Positions 1 through 8,923 of a stretch of DNA of 64,000 bases are shown here, one piece after another. Each line of letters starts with the position of its first letter. The first letter of the stretch is position 1. The DNA comes from Streptomyces marincola (GTDB lineage: Bacteria; Actinomycetota; Actinomycetes; Streptomycetales; Streptomycetaceae), in contig NZ_CP084541.1 of the NCBI RefSeq assembly GCF_020410765.1, forward strand, positions 2,803,001 to 2,867,000, in the 5' to 3' direction. The notes under the pieces were generated by a model. That model saw nothing but the letters and a program-made list of their open reading frames with translations. It did not search any database and was not told the origin of the DNA. Position numbers and translations under genes: made by a program.

Positions 1-27
1 TTCTCCGTTCGGAACGGTGTCCGACTC

Positions 28-50
28 AACCGGGGACTTGGTCCCCGGTT
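28..50. promoter_or_regulatory. Perfect inverted repeat upstream of a TetR gene
   Basis: Two 10-base arms, AACCGGGGAC and GTCCCCGGTT, flank a 3-base TTG spacer about 70 bases before the TetR start codon. There is no T tract after it. The size and placement fit an operator for the TetR regulator that follows, which by family habit would repress itself and the adjacent pump. It could instead be the terminator of a gene left of the window. Confidence 0.45.
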
Positions 51-120
51 GTTCCGCCCACGAACTCCGCGACCGGCAGACGAGCCGGCGCGCCGAACCG
101 CCGGAGGGGGAAGCGGCAGC

Positions 121-999
121 ATGACCGCCACATCCGCGTCCACGCCATCGCCCACGCCGTCAGCGCCGTCCACGTCGTCCGGGTCCTCGGCCGCGACGAG
201 CCCCGCGGCGTCGACGGCCGCGCCCGTGGGCAGGCGCGCCGCGGACGCGTGCACCCGGTTGCGCGCCGACGCCGTCCGCAACCGCGAACGCATCCTCCTC
301 GCCGCCCGGGAAGCCATCGTCGAGCACGGCCCCGAGGCCCCCCTCGACGACATCGCCCGGCGGGCCGGAGTCGGGAACGCCACGCTCTACCGGCACTTCC
401 CCGACCGGCACTCGCTGCTGTTCCACGTGATGCTCTACGTGAACGAGCGGATCGTCGAGCAGGCCGAGCAGACCCTGAAAACCGTCGACGACCCCTTCGA
501 GGCCCTGTGCCGCATGGTGCTCGCCTCAGCGGAGGAACGGGTCGGCGGACTCTGCCCGATGCTCGGCTTCGGGATCGACCCCGAGGATCCGCAGCTGGTC
601 GCCAGCCGGGAACGGATGCACCGCGTGACCCAGCAGATCGTCGACCGCGCGCACGAGTCGGGCGCGCTCCGCGCCGACATCGGCTCCGGCGACCTGCTGG
701 TGGCCGTCGCCCGCCTGACCCAGCCCGTTCCCGGCACCCAGGAGGACCGCCGGAGCGACATGACCGAGATGGCGAGGCGCCACCTCCAGGTGTTCCTCGA
801 CGGGTTGCGCACACCCCCGCGCAGCCCGCTGCCAGGCCGGGCGAGCAACCTCGCCGACTTCAAGGACGGATTCTGCGCCCCGGCCGCCACCCGCTCCACC
901 AGTGCCACCCGTTCCACCGCCGCCAACCGTTCCGGCACCGCGCCCCGCTCCAGCGGCGGGCACGGGCCCGGCGGCGGTCCGACGCCGGACCGACGCTGA
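121..999 (+). CDS. TetR family transcriptional regulator
   Basis: DNA-binding repressor of about 292 residues. A low-complexity Ser/Thr/Pro/Ala stretch of roughly 45 residues leads into a typical TetR helix-turn-helix (RERILLAAREAIVEHG, then DDIARRAGVGNATLYRHF). The C-terminal ligand-binding half follows, and a Thr/Ser/Arg-rich tail ends the protein. ATG 121 was chosen because GGAGGGGG lies 8-15 bases upstream; the frame is open further left but has no ribosome site. The MFS pump gene starts 93 bases downstream on the same strand, so this is most likely the local regulator of that exporter. The inducing ligand cannot be read from sequence. Confidence 0.85.
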   Translation: MTATSASTPSPTPSAPSTSSGSSAATSPAASTAAPVGRRAADACTRLRADAVRNRERILLAAREAIVEHGPEAPLDDIARRAGVGNATLYRHFPDRHSLLFHVMLYVNERIVEQAEQTLKTVDDPFEALCRMVLASAEERVGGLCPMLGFGIDPEDPQLVASRERMHRVTQQIVDRAHESGALRADIGSGDLLVAVARLTQPVPGTQEDRRSDMTEMARRHLQVFLDGLRTPPRSPLPGRASNLADFKDGFCAPAATRSTSATRSTAANRSGTAPRSSGGHGPGGGPTPDRR

Positions 1000-1092
1000 A
1001 TCCGGCTCTCCACCGAAGTCCTCACCCTCAACGGCTTCCAGCCGTCCTTCGCCCTGCCCACCGCACGAACGCAACGTGAGGTTCCCACCGTC

Positions 1093-2616
1093 ATGCCACC
1101 CGAGAAGACCGCGAGCCCGGCTCGCGGCGCCCTGGACCCCAAGCGCTGGCACGCGCTGTTCTTCATCGCCCTCGCCCAGCTGATGGTGGTCCTGGACGGC
1201 ACCATCGTGAACATCGCCCTCCCCACCGCCCAGGTCGACCTGGGCATATCCGACGGCAACCGCCAGTGGGTCATCACCGCCTACGCGCTCGCCTTCGGCG
1301 GACTCCTGCTGTTCGGCGGGCGGGTCTCCGACCTGTGGGGACGCCGCCGGGCGTTCATCGTCGGCCTCATCGGCTTCGCCCTGGCGTCCGCGCTCGGCGG
1401 CGCCGCGCAGAACGAGGCGATGCTCTACATCTCCCGCGCCCTCCAGGGCGTCTTCGGCGCGCTGCTCGCCCCGGCCGCGCTCTCGCTGCTGACCGTCCTG
1501 TTCTCCAACGGCAAGGAACGCGCCAAGGCGTTCGGTGTCTTCGGCGCCATCTCCGGCGCGGGCGCGGCCATCGGCCTGCTGCTCGGCGGCGCGCTCACCG
1601 ACTACCTGGACTGGCGCTGGACGTTCTACGTGAACATCCCGTTCGCCGTGGTCGCCGCCATCGGCGCCGTGCTCTACATCAAGGAGCCCGAGAACGCCAG
1701 GAACCGCTCCACCCTCGACATCCCGGGCGCCGTGCTCGCGTCCCTCGGCCTGGTGGCCCTGGTCTACGGCTTCGCCCGGGCAGAGCACGAGGACTGGACG
1801 GAGCCGCTCACCGTCACGATGTTCGTGACCGCGGCCGTGCTGCTCGCGGCGTTCGCGCTCGTCGAGTCGCGCGTCAAGTCCCCGCTGCTCCCGCTGCGCG
1901 TGATCACCGACCGGAACCGCGGCGGTGCCTACGCCGCACTGGGTCTGGCGATCATCGGCATGTTCGGCCTCTTCCTGTTCATGACCTACTACCTCCAGGT
2001 CGTGCGCGGATACTCGCCGGTCAGGACCGGTGTGTCGTTCCTGCCCATGGTCGCGGGCATGATCATCGGCTCCACCCAGATCGGCGCCCGACTGGTCACG
2101 AGGGTCTCGCCGCGCGCACTCATGGCGCCGGGCTTCGCCGTCGCCTCGCTCGGCATGCTGCTGCTGACCCAGCTCAGCCTCGACACCTCCTACGTCGCGG
2201 TGATCCTGCCGGCTCAGGTGCTGCTCGGCCTGGGCATGGGCACCGCGTTCATGCCCGCGATGAGCCTGGCGACGGAACGGGTCAAGCCGACCGACGCCGG
2301 TGTGGCCGGCGCCATGGTGAACGTGTCGCAGCAGGTCGGCGGCGCCATCGGCACCGCGTTGCTCAACACCATCGCCGCCGGTGCCACGACCGCGTACCTC
2401 ACCGACCACGCGGCGGGCGCGACGGACGAACAGCTGCTCGCGTTCAGCGCGATGGTCCACGGCTACACCACGGCCATCTGGTGGGCGTTCTTCATCGTGC
2501 TCGGCTCCGCCGTGATCTCGGCCCTGCTGATCAACAGCAAGGGAAGCAGCCGTGACGCGGAGTCCTCGGGCGACGACGCGGACGACGCCGCGCACGTGCC
2601 CGTGATGGTGCACTGA
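1093..2616 (+). CDS. MFS drug efflux transporter, DHA2 (14-TM) family
   Basis: Proton-driven multidrug exporter of 507 residues in the EmrB/QacA class. It has the DHA2 opening motif (LDGTIVNIALPTAQ), loop motif A (GGRVSDLWGRRRAF) and antiporter motif C in TM5 (GAISGAGAAIGLLLGG). About fourteen hydrophobic segments are spread over the whole length. The C-terminal 25 residues are acidic and cytoplasmic. A GTGAGG ribosome site precedes ATG 1093. It follows a TetR gene with a short gap, the usual repressor-pump arrangement. Substrate unknown. Confidence 0.9.
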   Translation: MPPEKTASPARGALDPKRWHALFFIALAQLMVVLDGTIVNIALPTAQVDLGISDGNRQWVITAYALAFGGLLLFGGRVSDLWGRRRAFIVGLIGFALASALGGAAQNEAMLYISRALQGVFGALLAPAALSLLTVLFSNGKERAKAFGVFGAISGAGAAIGLLLGGALTDYLDWRWTFYVNIPFAVVAAIGAVLYIKEPENARNRSTLDIPGAVLASLGLVALVYGFARAEHEDWTEPLTVTMFVTAAVLLAAFALVESRVKSPLLPLRVITDRNRGGAYAALGLAIIGMFGLFLFMTYYLQVVRGYSPVRTGVSFLPMVAGMIIGSTQIGARLVTRVSPRALMAPGFAVASLGMLLLTQLSLDTSYVAVILPAQVLLGLGMGTAFMPAMSLATERVKPTDAGVAGAMVNVSQQVGGAIGTALLNTIAAGATTAYLTDHAAGATDEQLLAFSAMVHGYTTAIWWAFFIVLGSAVISALLINSKGSSRDAESSGDDADDAAHVPVMVH

Positions 2617-2665
2617 ACCGGCCGCGGGAGGCCCGGCCACCCGCACCCGGCACGCGCCCCTCACG

Positions 2666-2704
2666 CGCCCGGCCCTCGCGGCACACCGCCGCGGGGGCCG
2701 GGCG
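2666..2704 (+). terminator. Strong intrinsic hairpin after the MFS gene
   Basis: A 17-base stem with one mismatch and a 5-base ACACC loop starts 50 bases after the efflux pump stop codon. There is no long T tract, as is usual in Streptomyces. It separates the efflux unit from the fructose operon promoter. Confidence 0.7.
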
Positions 2705-2743
2705 TTGCCGTGCGGAGGCCCCCGTCCGCCCGCTCCCGACCTG

Positions 2744-2772
2744 TTCACACCGGAATGATCCGCGCGTACGAT
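2744..2772 (+). promoter_or_regulatory. Sigma-70-like promoter of the fructose operon
   Basis: A -35 box TTCACA (2744-2749) and a -10 box TACGAT (2767-2772) are separated by exactly 17 bases. They lie about 47 bases before the DeoR-family start. No good ribosome site sits before ATG 2819, so the mRNA leader may be read weakly. Confidence 0.6.
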
Positions 2773-2818
2773 CCCGACCGGGACAACAGAATCGGGCACG
2801 GAACGGACCCAAACACAC

Positions 2819-3580
2819 ATGTACGCACCCGAGCGCCAGCAGGCGATCCTCGCCCTCGCGCGCACCCGCGGCCGGGTCGAAGTCCTGGCGCTCGCACAGG
2901 AGTTCCACGTCACCGCGGAAACCGTGCGCCGCGACCTGAAGACCCTCGTCCGGGCCGGCGTGCTGCGCCGTGTGCACGGCGGCGCCATCCCGGCGGGCCG
3001 ACTGGACTTCGAACCCGGCCTCGGCGAACGCGAGGCCACCGCCGTCCCGGAGAAGGAACGCATCGCCCGCGCCGCCCTCCCTCTCCTCCCCGGCGAGGGC
3101 AGCGTCCTCATCGACGCGGGCACGACCACCGCCGCCCTGGCCGCCGTGCTGCCACTCGACGCCACCCTCACCGTCGTCACCCACGCGCTGCCGATCGCCA
3201 CCAGGCTCGCCGACCATCCCGGGATCGACCTGCACCTGGCCGGCGGCCGGGTCAGGCACCGCACCCGGGCGGCGGTCGACGCCTGGGCGCTGCGCACCTA
3301 CGGCGAGATCACCGCGGACATCGCGTTCGTCGCCACCAACGGTTTCGGCCCCGCCTCCGGCCTGACCACGCCCGACCTGGCCGAGGCAGCGGTGAAACGC
3401 GCCCTGATCTCCGCCGCCCGCCGCGTCGTGCTGCTCGCCGACTCGGGCAAGTTCGGACAGGAGCACTTCGCCCGCTTCGGCACCCTCGCGCAGGTCGACC
3501 TGCTGATCACCGACGACGGCCTGGCCGAGAGGGACGCGGCGAGCGTCGAGGCGGCAGGACCCGAGGTGCGCCGCGCGTGA
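2819..3580 (+). CDS. DeoR family regulator of the fructose operon
   Basis: A 253-residue DeoR/GlpR-type repressor. The N-terminal winged helix-turn-helix (RQQAILALARTRGRVEVLAL, with TAETVRRDLKTLVRAGVLRRVHGGAI) is followed by the DeoRC sugar-phosphate sensor domain, including the IDAGTTTAALA phosphate-binding segment. Its stop overlaps the GTG start of the 1-phosphofructokinase by 4 bases. It should therefore sense a fructose phosphate, by analogy with DeoR-type fruR genes. It opens the fru operon and probably controls the promoter just upstream. Confidence 0.88.
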   Translation: MYAPERQQAILALARTRGRVEVLALAQEFHVTAETVRRDLKTLVRAGVLRRVHGGAIPAGRLDFEPGLGEREATAVPEKERIARAALPLLPGEGSVLIDAGTTTAALAAVLPLDATLTVVTHALPIATRLADHPGIDLHLAGGRVRHRTRAAVDAWALRTYGEITADIAFVATNGFGPASGLTTPDLAEAAVKRALISAARRVVLLADSGKFGQEHFARFGTLAQVDLLITDDGLAERDAASVEAAGPEVRRA

Positions 3581-4521
3581 TCCTCACCGTAACGCCGAAC
3601 CCGAGCCTCGACCGCACCTACGAGATCCCGGCCCTCGCCCGAGGCGCGGTGCTGCGCGCCGACGCCGACCGCGTCGACCCCGGCGGCAAGGGCGTCAACG
3701 TCTCCCGCGCGGTCGCCGCCGCCGGGCACCGCACCATCGCGGTCCTGCCACTCGGCGGTCCGGAAGGCGCGCTGCTCGAACGGCTGCTGACCGGGCTCGG
3801 CATCGAGGTCGCCGCCGTCCCCGTCACGGGCCGCACCCGCGTCAACGTCGCCGCCGCCGAACCGGACGGCACCCTCACCAAACTCAACGCCCCGGGCCCC
3901 GAACTGACCCCGGCCGAGTCGCGCGCACTGCTGAGCGCCGTCACGGCACGCGCCGGCAGCGCCACGTGGACCGTCTGCTGCGGCAGCCTGCCCCGCGGCC
4001 TCGACGACGACTGGTACGCCGCACTCGTCGCCCGCGCCCGCGGGACCGGCGCGCGCATCGCCCTGGACACCTCGGGCCCCGCCCTCACCCGCGCCCTGCC
4101 CGCCCGGCCCGACGTGGTCAAACCGAACACCGATGAACTCGCCACCGCCGTCCGCCGCCACCTCACCACCGTCGGAGACGCCGTCCTGGCCGCCGAGGAA
4201 CTGCGGACGGCCGGGGCCCGAGCGGTGCTCGCCACACTCGGCGCGGCGGGGCAACTGCTCGTCGACGACACGGGCACGCACTGGGGCACCGCGCCGGCCA
4301 CGCCGGTCCGCAGCGATGTCGGCGCGGGCGACGCCTCGCTGGCCGGGTTCCTGTCCGCCGGCGGCCGGGGGCCGCGGGCGCTGGCCGCCGCACTGGCCCA
4401 CGGCGCGGCGGCCGTACGGCTGCCGGGCAGCGCCATGCCCGAGCCGGCCGACCTGCGGCCCGACGAGGTCGCCGTCACCTCGCAACCACCGCTCGAACGC
4501 CCGTTGGGAGCCGCGCGATGA
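3577..4521 (+). CDS. fruK: 1-phosphofructokinase
   Basis: PfkB-family sugar kinase of 314 residues that converts fructose 1-phosphate, made by the PTS permease, to fructose 1,6-bisphosphate. It starts with ILTVTPNPSLDRTYE, the hallmark of 1-phosphofructokinase/tagatose-6-phosphate kinases. It has the first PfkB signature GGKGVNVSRAVAAAG and the catalytic second signature DVGAGDASLAGF with the catalytic Asp. GTG 3577 overlaps the regulator stop and the gene overlaps fruA by 4 bases (ATGA), so all three are translationally coupled. Confidence 0.93.
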   Translation: MILTVTPNPSLDRTYEIPALARGAVLRADADRVDPGGKGVNVSRAVAAAGHRTIAVLPLGGPEGALLERLLTGLGIEVAAVPVTGRTRVNVAAAEPDGTLTKLNAPGPELTPAESRALLSAVTARAGSATWTVCCGSLPRGLDDDWYAALVARARGTGARIALDTSGPALTRALPARPDVVKPNTDELATAVRRHLTTVGDAVLAAEELRTAGARAVLATLGAAGQLLVDDTGTHWGTAPATPVRSDVGAGDASLAGFLSAGGRGPRALAAALAHGAAAVRLPGSAMPEPADLRPDEVAVTSQPPLERPLGAAR

Positions 4522-6959
4522 ACCCACTGATCACCGCGGATCTGGTCGACCTCGATCTCGACCGAACCGCCGCGCACCGCGAGGGGGCCGCCCGCGCCCT
4601 CGCGGCCCGCATGGCCGCCGCGGGCCGTGTCACGGACGTCGACGCCTTTCTGGCCGACGTGGCGGCCCGCGAGGCGCAGGCGCCGACCGGTCTCGAAGGC
4701 GGCATCGGCATACCCCACTGCCGCAGCGCCCACGTGACCGAGCCGACGCTCGCGTTCGGCCGCAGCTCGCGCGGCATCGACTTCGGCGCCCCCGACGGTC
4801 CGGCGCACCTCATCTTCCTCATCGCCGCCCCGGCCGGCGGCGACCGGGACCACCTGTCGGTCCTCTCCGCCCTGGCCCGCGACCTCATGGACCCGCAGTT
4901 CACTCGCGCCCTGCGGGAGACCGGGGACCCGGCCAGGGCGGCTTCCCTGCTCAGGGGGCCCTCCCCCACCCCCTCCCACCCCTCCTCCTCCGCCTCCCCG
5001 GCCCAGGTCGCCGGAGGCGACCCGGGCTCCGGCTCCGGGACGGGCACCGACGGGACCGGCACGGGCAGCGCCGACGGAACCGGGACCGGCGGGACCGGCG
5101 GCGAACCGGGCCCGCAGGCGCGGGCCGGCCGCGCGCCCCGGACACCCGCCGACGAACCGTCCAGCCGCGACGAACGGACGCCCGCCGCCGAACCGTTCGA
5201 CCCCACGCCCCGGACACCCGCCGACGAACCGTTCGGCCGCGACGAGCGCACGCCTGCCGCCCCAGGCACCTCGCACTCGCCCGATGCGCACGCCGCCGAG
5301 TCCGGAGCGGCTCCGCCGGACGCACACGCCGACGGCGCACACCCGCCGCGGGCCGGGACACACGCACGGGCGGAAGGCGACGGGCCCGTGCCGCACGCCG
5401 GACGCGGCCCCGTTCCGGGCGCCGGGACGCCCGCGCGGGCCGACGGCGGCCGGGTGGAGGCCGAGGGAGCCGCGGCGGGCGGCACACCGTTCCGGATCGT
5501 GGCCGTGACCGCCTGCCCCACCGGCATCGCCCATACCTACCTCGCGGCCGAGGCGTTGCGGCGCGCCGCCGACGAGGCGGACGGGATCGAGATCGCCGTG
5601 GAGCCGCAGGGCTCCGGCGGCTTCGAACGCCTGCCCCCCGAACTCATAGCCCGCGCCGACGCGGTGATCCTCGCCCACGACGTGGAGGTGCGCGACCGGG
5701 CCAGGTTCGACGGCAAACCGACCGTGGACACAGGCGTCAAGGCCGCCGTGAGCCGTCCCGGCGAACTGATCGCCCGCGCCCGCGCAGCCCCGCCTCCGGA
5801 CGGCGTCCCGGGAGCGAGCCGGCCCGCGCCGATGGAACGCGCCGCGGAACCCGGCGACCACCTGGGCACGCGCCTGCGCAAGTGGCTGATGACCGGCGTC
5901 AGTTACATGGTGCCGTTCGTCGCCGCCGGGGGCCTGCTCATCGCGCTCGCCTTCGCCCTCGGCGGCTACGAGATCAGCGACGCGCCCGCCGTGGCCGACC
6001 ACTTCTCACCGGCCGAGGCCGACAGCTGGGCCGCCCTCGCCCATCAGATCGGCAGCACCTCCTTCACTTTCCTCATCCCCGTCCTCGCGGGCTACATCGC
6101 CTACGGCATGGCCGACCGCCCCGGGCTGGTGCCCGGCTTCACCGGGGGCGCCATCGCCGTGACCGTCGAGGCCGGGTTCCTCGGCGGCCTGGCCGCAGGC
6201 CTGCTGGCCGGCGCCGTCGTGCTCGGTATCCGGCGGGTCCGCGTCCCCCCGGCGCTTCGCGGCATCATGCCCGTCGTCGTCATTCCCCTCCTTTCGGCCG
6301 CGGCCGTCGGGTTGCTCATGTTCGTGGTCGTCGGCCGCCCGATCGCTGAGGCCCAGTCGGCGCTGACCGACTGGCTGAACGGGCTGGGCGGCGCGAACGC
6401 CGTCCTCCTGGGCGCTCTGCTCGGGCTGATGATGTGCTTCGACCTGGGCGGCCCGGTCAACAAGGTCGCCTACGCCTTCGCCACCGGCGGGATCGCCGTC
6501 GCCGACCCGGGGGACACCAGCCTGGAGATCATGGCCGCGGTCATGGCCGCCGGCATGGTCCCGCCGCTCGGGCTCGCCCTGGCCACCACCGTTCGCGGCC
6601 GGTTGTTCACCTCCACCGAGAAGGACAACGGCAAGGCGGCCTGGGTGCTCGGCGCCTCGTTCATCACCGAGGGCGCCATCCCGTTCGCGGCGGCGGACCC
6701 CCTGCGCGTCATTCCCTCCGCCATGGCCGGCGGCGCGCTCACCGGGGCCCTGGCCATGGCGGCCGGAAGCACTCTGCGGGCACCGCACGGCGGCGTGTTC
6801 GTCGTGCCGCTCGTCGGCGGACCCGCCCTGTACCTCCTTTCCATCGCGGCCGGGACCGTGGTCACCGCCGCCCTCGTGGTTCTGCTCAAACACCGCCGCA
6901 CTGCCGACGGTCCCGGCCGCGGCCCGGCCCAGGCGCCCGGGGCGACGCAGGCTCGATGA
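4518..6959 (+). CDS. fruA: PTS fructose permease, fused EIIABC
   Basis: Imports fructose while phosphorylating it to fructose 1-phosphate. It has 813 residues in the order EIIA (about 1-150, phospho-His67 in GIGIPHCRS), a very long Pro/Glu/Gly-rich linker (about 150-325), EIIB (phospho-Cys333 in VTACPTGIAHTY) and a membrane EIIC domain (about 440-790) with many hydrophobic helices. The linker is far longer than usual and contains internal repeats of the type RTPADEP..RDERTPAA. It is the last gene of the regulator-fruK-fruA operon. Confidence 0.93.
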   Translation: MNPLITADLVDLDLDRTAAHREGAARALAARMAAAGRVTDVDAFLADVAAREAQAPTGLEGGIGIPHCRSAHVTEPTLAFGRSSRGIDFGAPDGPAHLIFLIAAPAGGDRDHLSVLSALARDLMDPQFTRALRETGDPARAASLLRGPSPTPSHPSSSASPAQVAGGDPGSGSGTGTDGTGTGSADGTGTGGTGGEPGPQARAGRAPRTPADEPSSRDERTPAAEPFDPTPRTPADEPFGRDERTPAAPGTSHSPDAHAAESGAAPPDAHADGAHPPRAGTHARAEGDGPVPHAGRGPVPGAGTPARADGGRVEAEGAAAGGTPFRIVAVTACPTGIAHTYLAAEALRRAADEADGIEIAVEPQGSGGFERLPPELIARADAVILAHDVEVRDRARFDGKPTVDTGVKAAVSRPGELIARARAAPPPDGVPGASRPAPMERAAEPGDHLGTRLRKWLMTGVSYMVPFVAAGGLLIALAFALGGYEISDAPAVADHFSPAEADSWAALAHQIGSTSFTFLIPVLAGYIAYGMADRPGLVPGFTGGAIAVTVEAGFLGGLAAGLLAGAVVLGIRRVRVPPALRGIMPVVVIPLLSAAAVGLLMFVVVGRPIAEAQSALTDWLNGLGGANAVLLGALLGLMMCFDLGGPVNKVAYAFATGGIAVADPGDTSLEIMAAVMAAGMVPPLGLALATTVRGRLFTSTEKDNGKAAWVLGASFITEGAIPFAAADPLRVIPSAMAGGALTGALAMAAGSTLRAPHGGVFVVPLVGGPALYLLSIAAGTVVTAALVVLLKHRRTADGPGRGPAQAPGATQAR

Positions 6960-6999
6960 CGCCCACCCCGTCCGCGCCGACGCCCTCGCCCCCCAGCCT

Positions 7000-7018
7000 C
7001 CGGCGGCGCCCCCGCCGG
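7000..7018. terminator. Short GC hairpin between convergent genes
   Basis: CCGGCGG and CCGCCGG flank a 5-base loop in the 61-base gap between fruA and the convergent peptidase gene. It is a plausible two-way terminator but short. Confidence 0.45.
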
Positions 7019-7020
7019 GT

Positions 7021-8103
7021 CTACCGGTCGCCGTACAGCTCCCGGTAGGCGGGGAACACGCCACCCGGCGTGTCCGCGCCCTCGGCCGCCAGCACTCCCT
7101 TGACCACCGCGCGCGCCAGCACGTCGGCCCCCGCCGCCAGTACCTCGTTGAAGGCGAGCGCCGCCTCGATGGGAGTCGGCCCTTCCGGTCCCGGTCGACC
7201 GCCCGTGGCCAACGCGAACACCGTGTCGCCGTCGGTCATCAGGTGAGCCGGCCGTACCGCGCGGGCCAGCCCTCCATGTGCCGTGCCCGCCAGCTTCTGG
7301 GCCTGCGACGGCGACAGCGCGACATCCGTGGCCACGACGGCGAGCGTCGTGTTCAACGGGGGCCGCCCGGCCGGCGCGGACCGGCGAACCGTCTCGGCGC
7401 CGGCCTCGGCGAGCCGCCTGGCCGCCTCGGCGTGCCGCTCGGCCGACGGCGCCCGGCCGTCCCGCTCGCCGTACAGGGCACCGGAGCCCGGATCGACGGG
7501 CGAGCCCGCCGAGTTCACCGCGACCAGTGCCGCGACGGTGGCGCCGGACGGCAGGACGGCGCTCGCCGTCCCGATGCCGCCTTTGAAGCCGCCGGCCCTG
7601 GCGCCCGTGCCCGCACCGACCGTGCCCTCGGGAAACCCGGCCCCGACCTCCCGGCGGGCCGCGTCCTCCACCGCCGCTCGCCCGAGCACGGCGTCGGGCC
7701 GCGCCCGCCAGTCACCACCGCGGCCGAGGTCGAACAGGACCGCGGCCGGCACGATGGGCACCACCTCGGACGGGTCGGGCCCGACCTGGAAGCCCCGCCC
7801 GTGCTCTTCGAGCCAGGCGACGACGCCACCGGCCGCGTCGAGACCGAAGGCGCTGCCGCCCGTCAGCACGACCGCGTCCACATGGGTGACCAGGTTCCGC
7901 GGGTCGAGCACGTCCGTCTCCCGGGTTCCGGGACCGCCACCCCGGACATCGGCGGCGGCGACGATCCCGCCTTCCGGGGCGAGCACCACCGTCACGCCCG
8001 TGAGCCAGCCGTTCCCGACGCGCTGCGCATGCCCGACCCGAAGGCCCGCGACATCCGTGAGTGCGTCGAGCGGTCCAGGGGGGAGCGGCATTCCGTCATT
8101 CAT
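7021..8103 (-). CDS. P1 family peptidase (DmpA/NylC type, self-cleaving)
   Basis: N-terminal nucleophile hydrolase of 360 residues, family S58 (L-aminopeptidase/esterase, 6-aminohexanoate oligomer hydrolase-like). It opens with LTDVAGLRVGHAQ, carries the Gly-rich VVLTGGSAFGLDAAGGV block, and has the autocleavage site Asn251-Thr252 in PPLNTTLAVVATD. That cut should give an alpha chain of about 251 and a beta chain of about 109 residues. ATG 8103 follows an AGGTGG ribosome site. No signal peptide is seen. The true substrate (beta-peptide, D-peptide or amide) cannot be told from sequence. Confidence 0.85.
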   Translation of the reverse strand: MNDGMPLPPGPLDALTDVAGLRVGHAQRVGNGWLTGVTVVLAPEGGIVAAADVRGGGPGTRETDVLDPRNLVTHVDAVVLTGGSAFGLDAAGGVVAWLEEHGRGFQVGPDPSEVVPIVPAAVLFDLGRGGDWRARPDAVLGRAAVEDAARREVGAGFPEGTVGAGTGARAGGFKGGIGTASAVLPSGATVAALVAVNSAGSPVDPGSGALYGERDGRAPSAERHAEAARRLAEAGAETVRRSAPAGRPPLNTTLAVVATDVALSPSQAQKLAGTAHGGLARAVRPAHLMTDGDTVFALATGGRPGPEGPTPIEAALAFNEVLAAGADVLARAVVKGVLAAEGADTPGGVFPAYRELYGDR

Positions 8104-8208
8104 GCCACCTGGGTACCACGCTCTTCGGACCACGGAAATCCCGGCGAACCGGCCCATGTACAGCGGACGTTTATCGGACGTCCAACGCGAACCGCGATGC
8201 TGCCCCTC

Positions 8209-8892
8209 ATGTCGGGAGATCAAGGCGGACGGAACGGCGGCCCGGGGGAAGGCACCGGCCCGGCCGACGTACTGAGCCACGGGCAGTTGCTGTGGGAGAG
8301 CGAGCGGGCGGCGGGAGCCCTGGCCCGTCTCGGGGTGCGTGCGGGGGACACCGTCCCGGTGCTGCTGCCCATGTGCCTGGAGTCCGTGATCGTGACACTG
8401 GCCTGCGCCCAGTTGTCCGCGACGCGCGTTTCGCTGCCGGTGAGCAACCAGCACGGTCTCCTGCGCCATCGGCTCGGCGGCTCGGCCGTCCCGCTGGTGA
8501 TCACGGCGGACGCCTGCCGTACGCGGGGCCGGGTGATCGGTACGAAGGCCGCGCTCGACCGCGCGCTCGCGGGCCGCCCGGACATCCACACCGTGCTGGT
8601 GGTGCCGCAGACGCCGCGCCCTGTCCCCTGGCAGCCGGGACGTGATCGCTGGTGGTACGAGGCACTGGCCCCGGTGAGGCTGCCGTCGCGGCCGTATCCT
8701 GGCGGCATGAGCGACATGTCGCGTCCGGGGCGGACGCAGCCGGACACCGGACGCGCACTGGATTTCGACGACCCACTGACGCGGCGGGCCCCCGACGACT
8801 CGGACCAGGGCTGGGGCGACCTGCCTCCCGGCGAGGCCGAGGCCGGGAATCTCGCCCGTCTTCTGCGCGAGAAGCCGCCCCACCACCTGTGA
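8209..8892 (+). CDS. Acetyl-CoA synthetase-like N-terminal fragment joined to a small conserved-looking tail
   Basis: One open frame runs from ATG 8209 (or ATG 8197) to the stop at 8890. Residues about 20-150 match the N-terminal half of acetyl-CoA synthetase: SHGQLLWESERAAGALARLG, GDTVPVLLPMCLESVIVTLACAQ, VITADACRTRGRVIGTKAALDRAL, and a GRDRWWYEA end. The frame stops there: there is no P-loop-like TSGTTGKPKG motif and no C-terminal domain, so no adenylation activity is expected. The last 61 residues are unrelated, acidic and probably a separate gene (next entry). This is either a decayed acs or a short retained domain. Confidence 0.5.
   Translation: MSGDQGGRNGGPGEGTGPADVLSHGQLLWESERAAGALARLGVRAGDTVPVLLPMCLESVIVTLACAQLSATRVSLPVSNQHGLLRHRLGGSAVPLVITADACRTRGRVIGTKAALDRALAGRPDIHTVLVVPQTPRPVPWQPGRDRWWYEALAPVRLPSRPYPGGMSDMSRPGRTQPDTGRALDFDDPLTRRAPDDSDQGWGDLPPGEAEAGNLARLLREKPPHHL
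8707..8892 (+). CDS. Small acidic protein of unknown function
   Basis: A 61-residue protein read from ATG 8707, in the same frame as the acetyl-CoA-synthetase-like fragment before it. The composition is Asp/Pro/Arg-rich (DFDDPLTRRAPDDSDQGWGD, PPGEAEAGNLARLLREKPP), soluble, with no membrane segment. It looks like a conserved Streptomyces small protein rather than part of an AMP-forming enzyme. I do not know its role. It ends 31 bases before the convergent mscL stop. The start is uncertain because no clear ribosome site is present. Confidence 0.5.
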   Translation: MSDMSRPGRTQPDTGRALDFDDPLTRRAPDDSDQGWGDLPPGEAEAGNLARLLREKPPHHL

Positions 8893-8923
8893 CGGCGCCC
8901 GGCGCGGAGGGGCTGCGGTGCGG

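Noticed and set aside
526..3297. Long minus-strand open frame (923 codons) over the TetR, MFS and DeoR genes
   Set aside because: Arises from GC-rich antisense to three clear genes; Arg/Gly/Glu-rich, no motif, no ribosome site.
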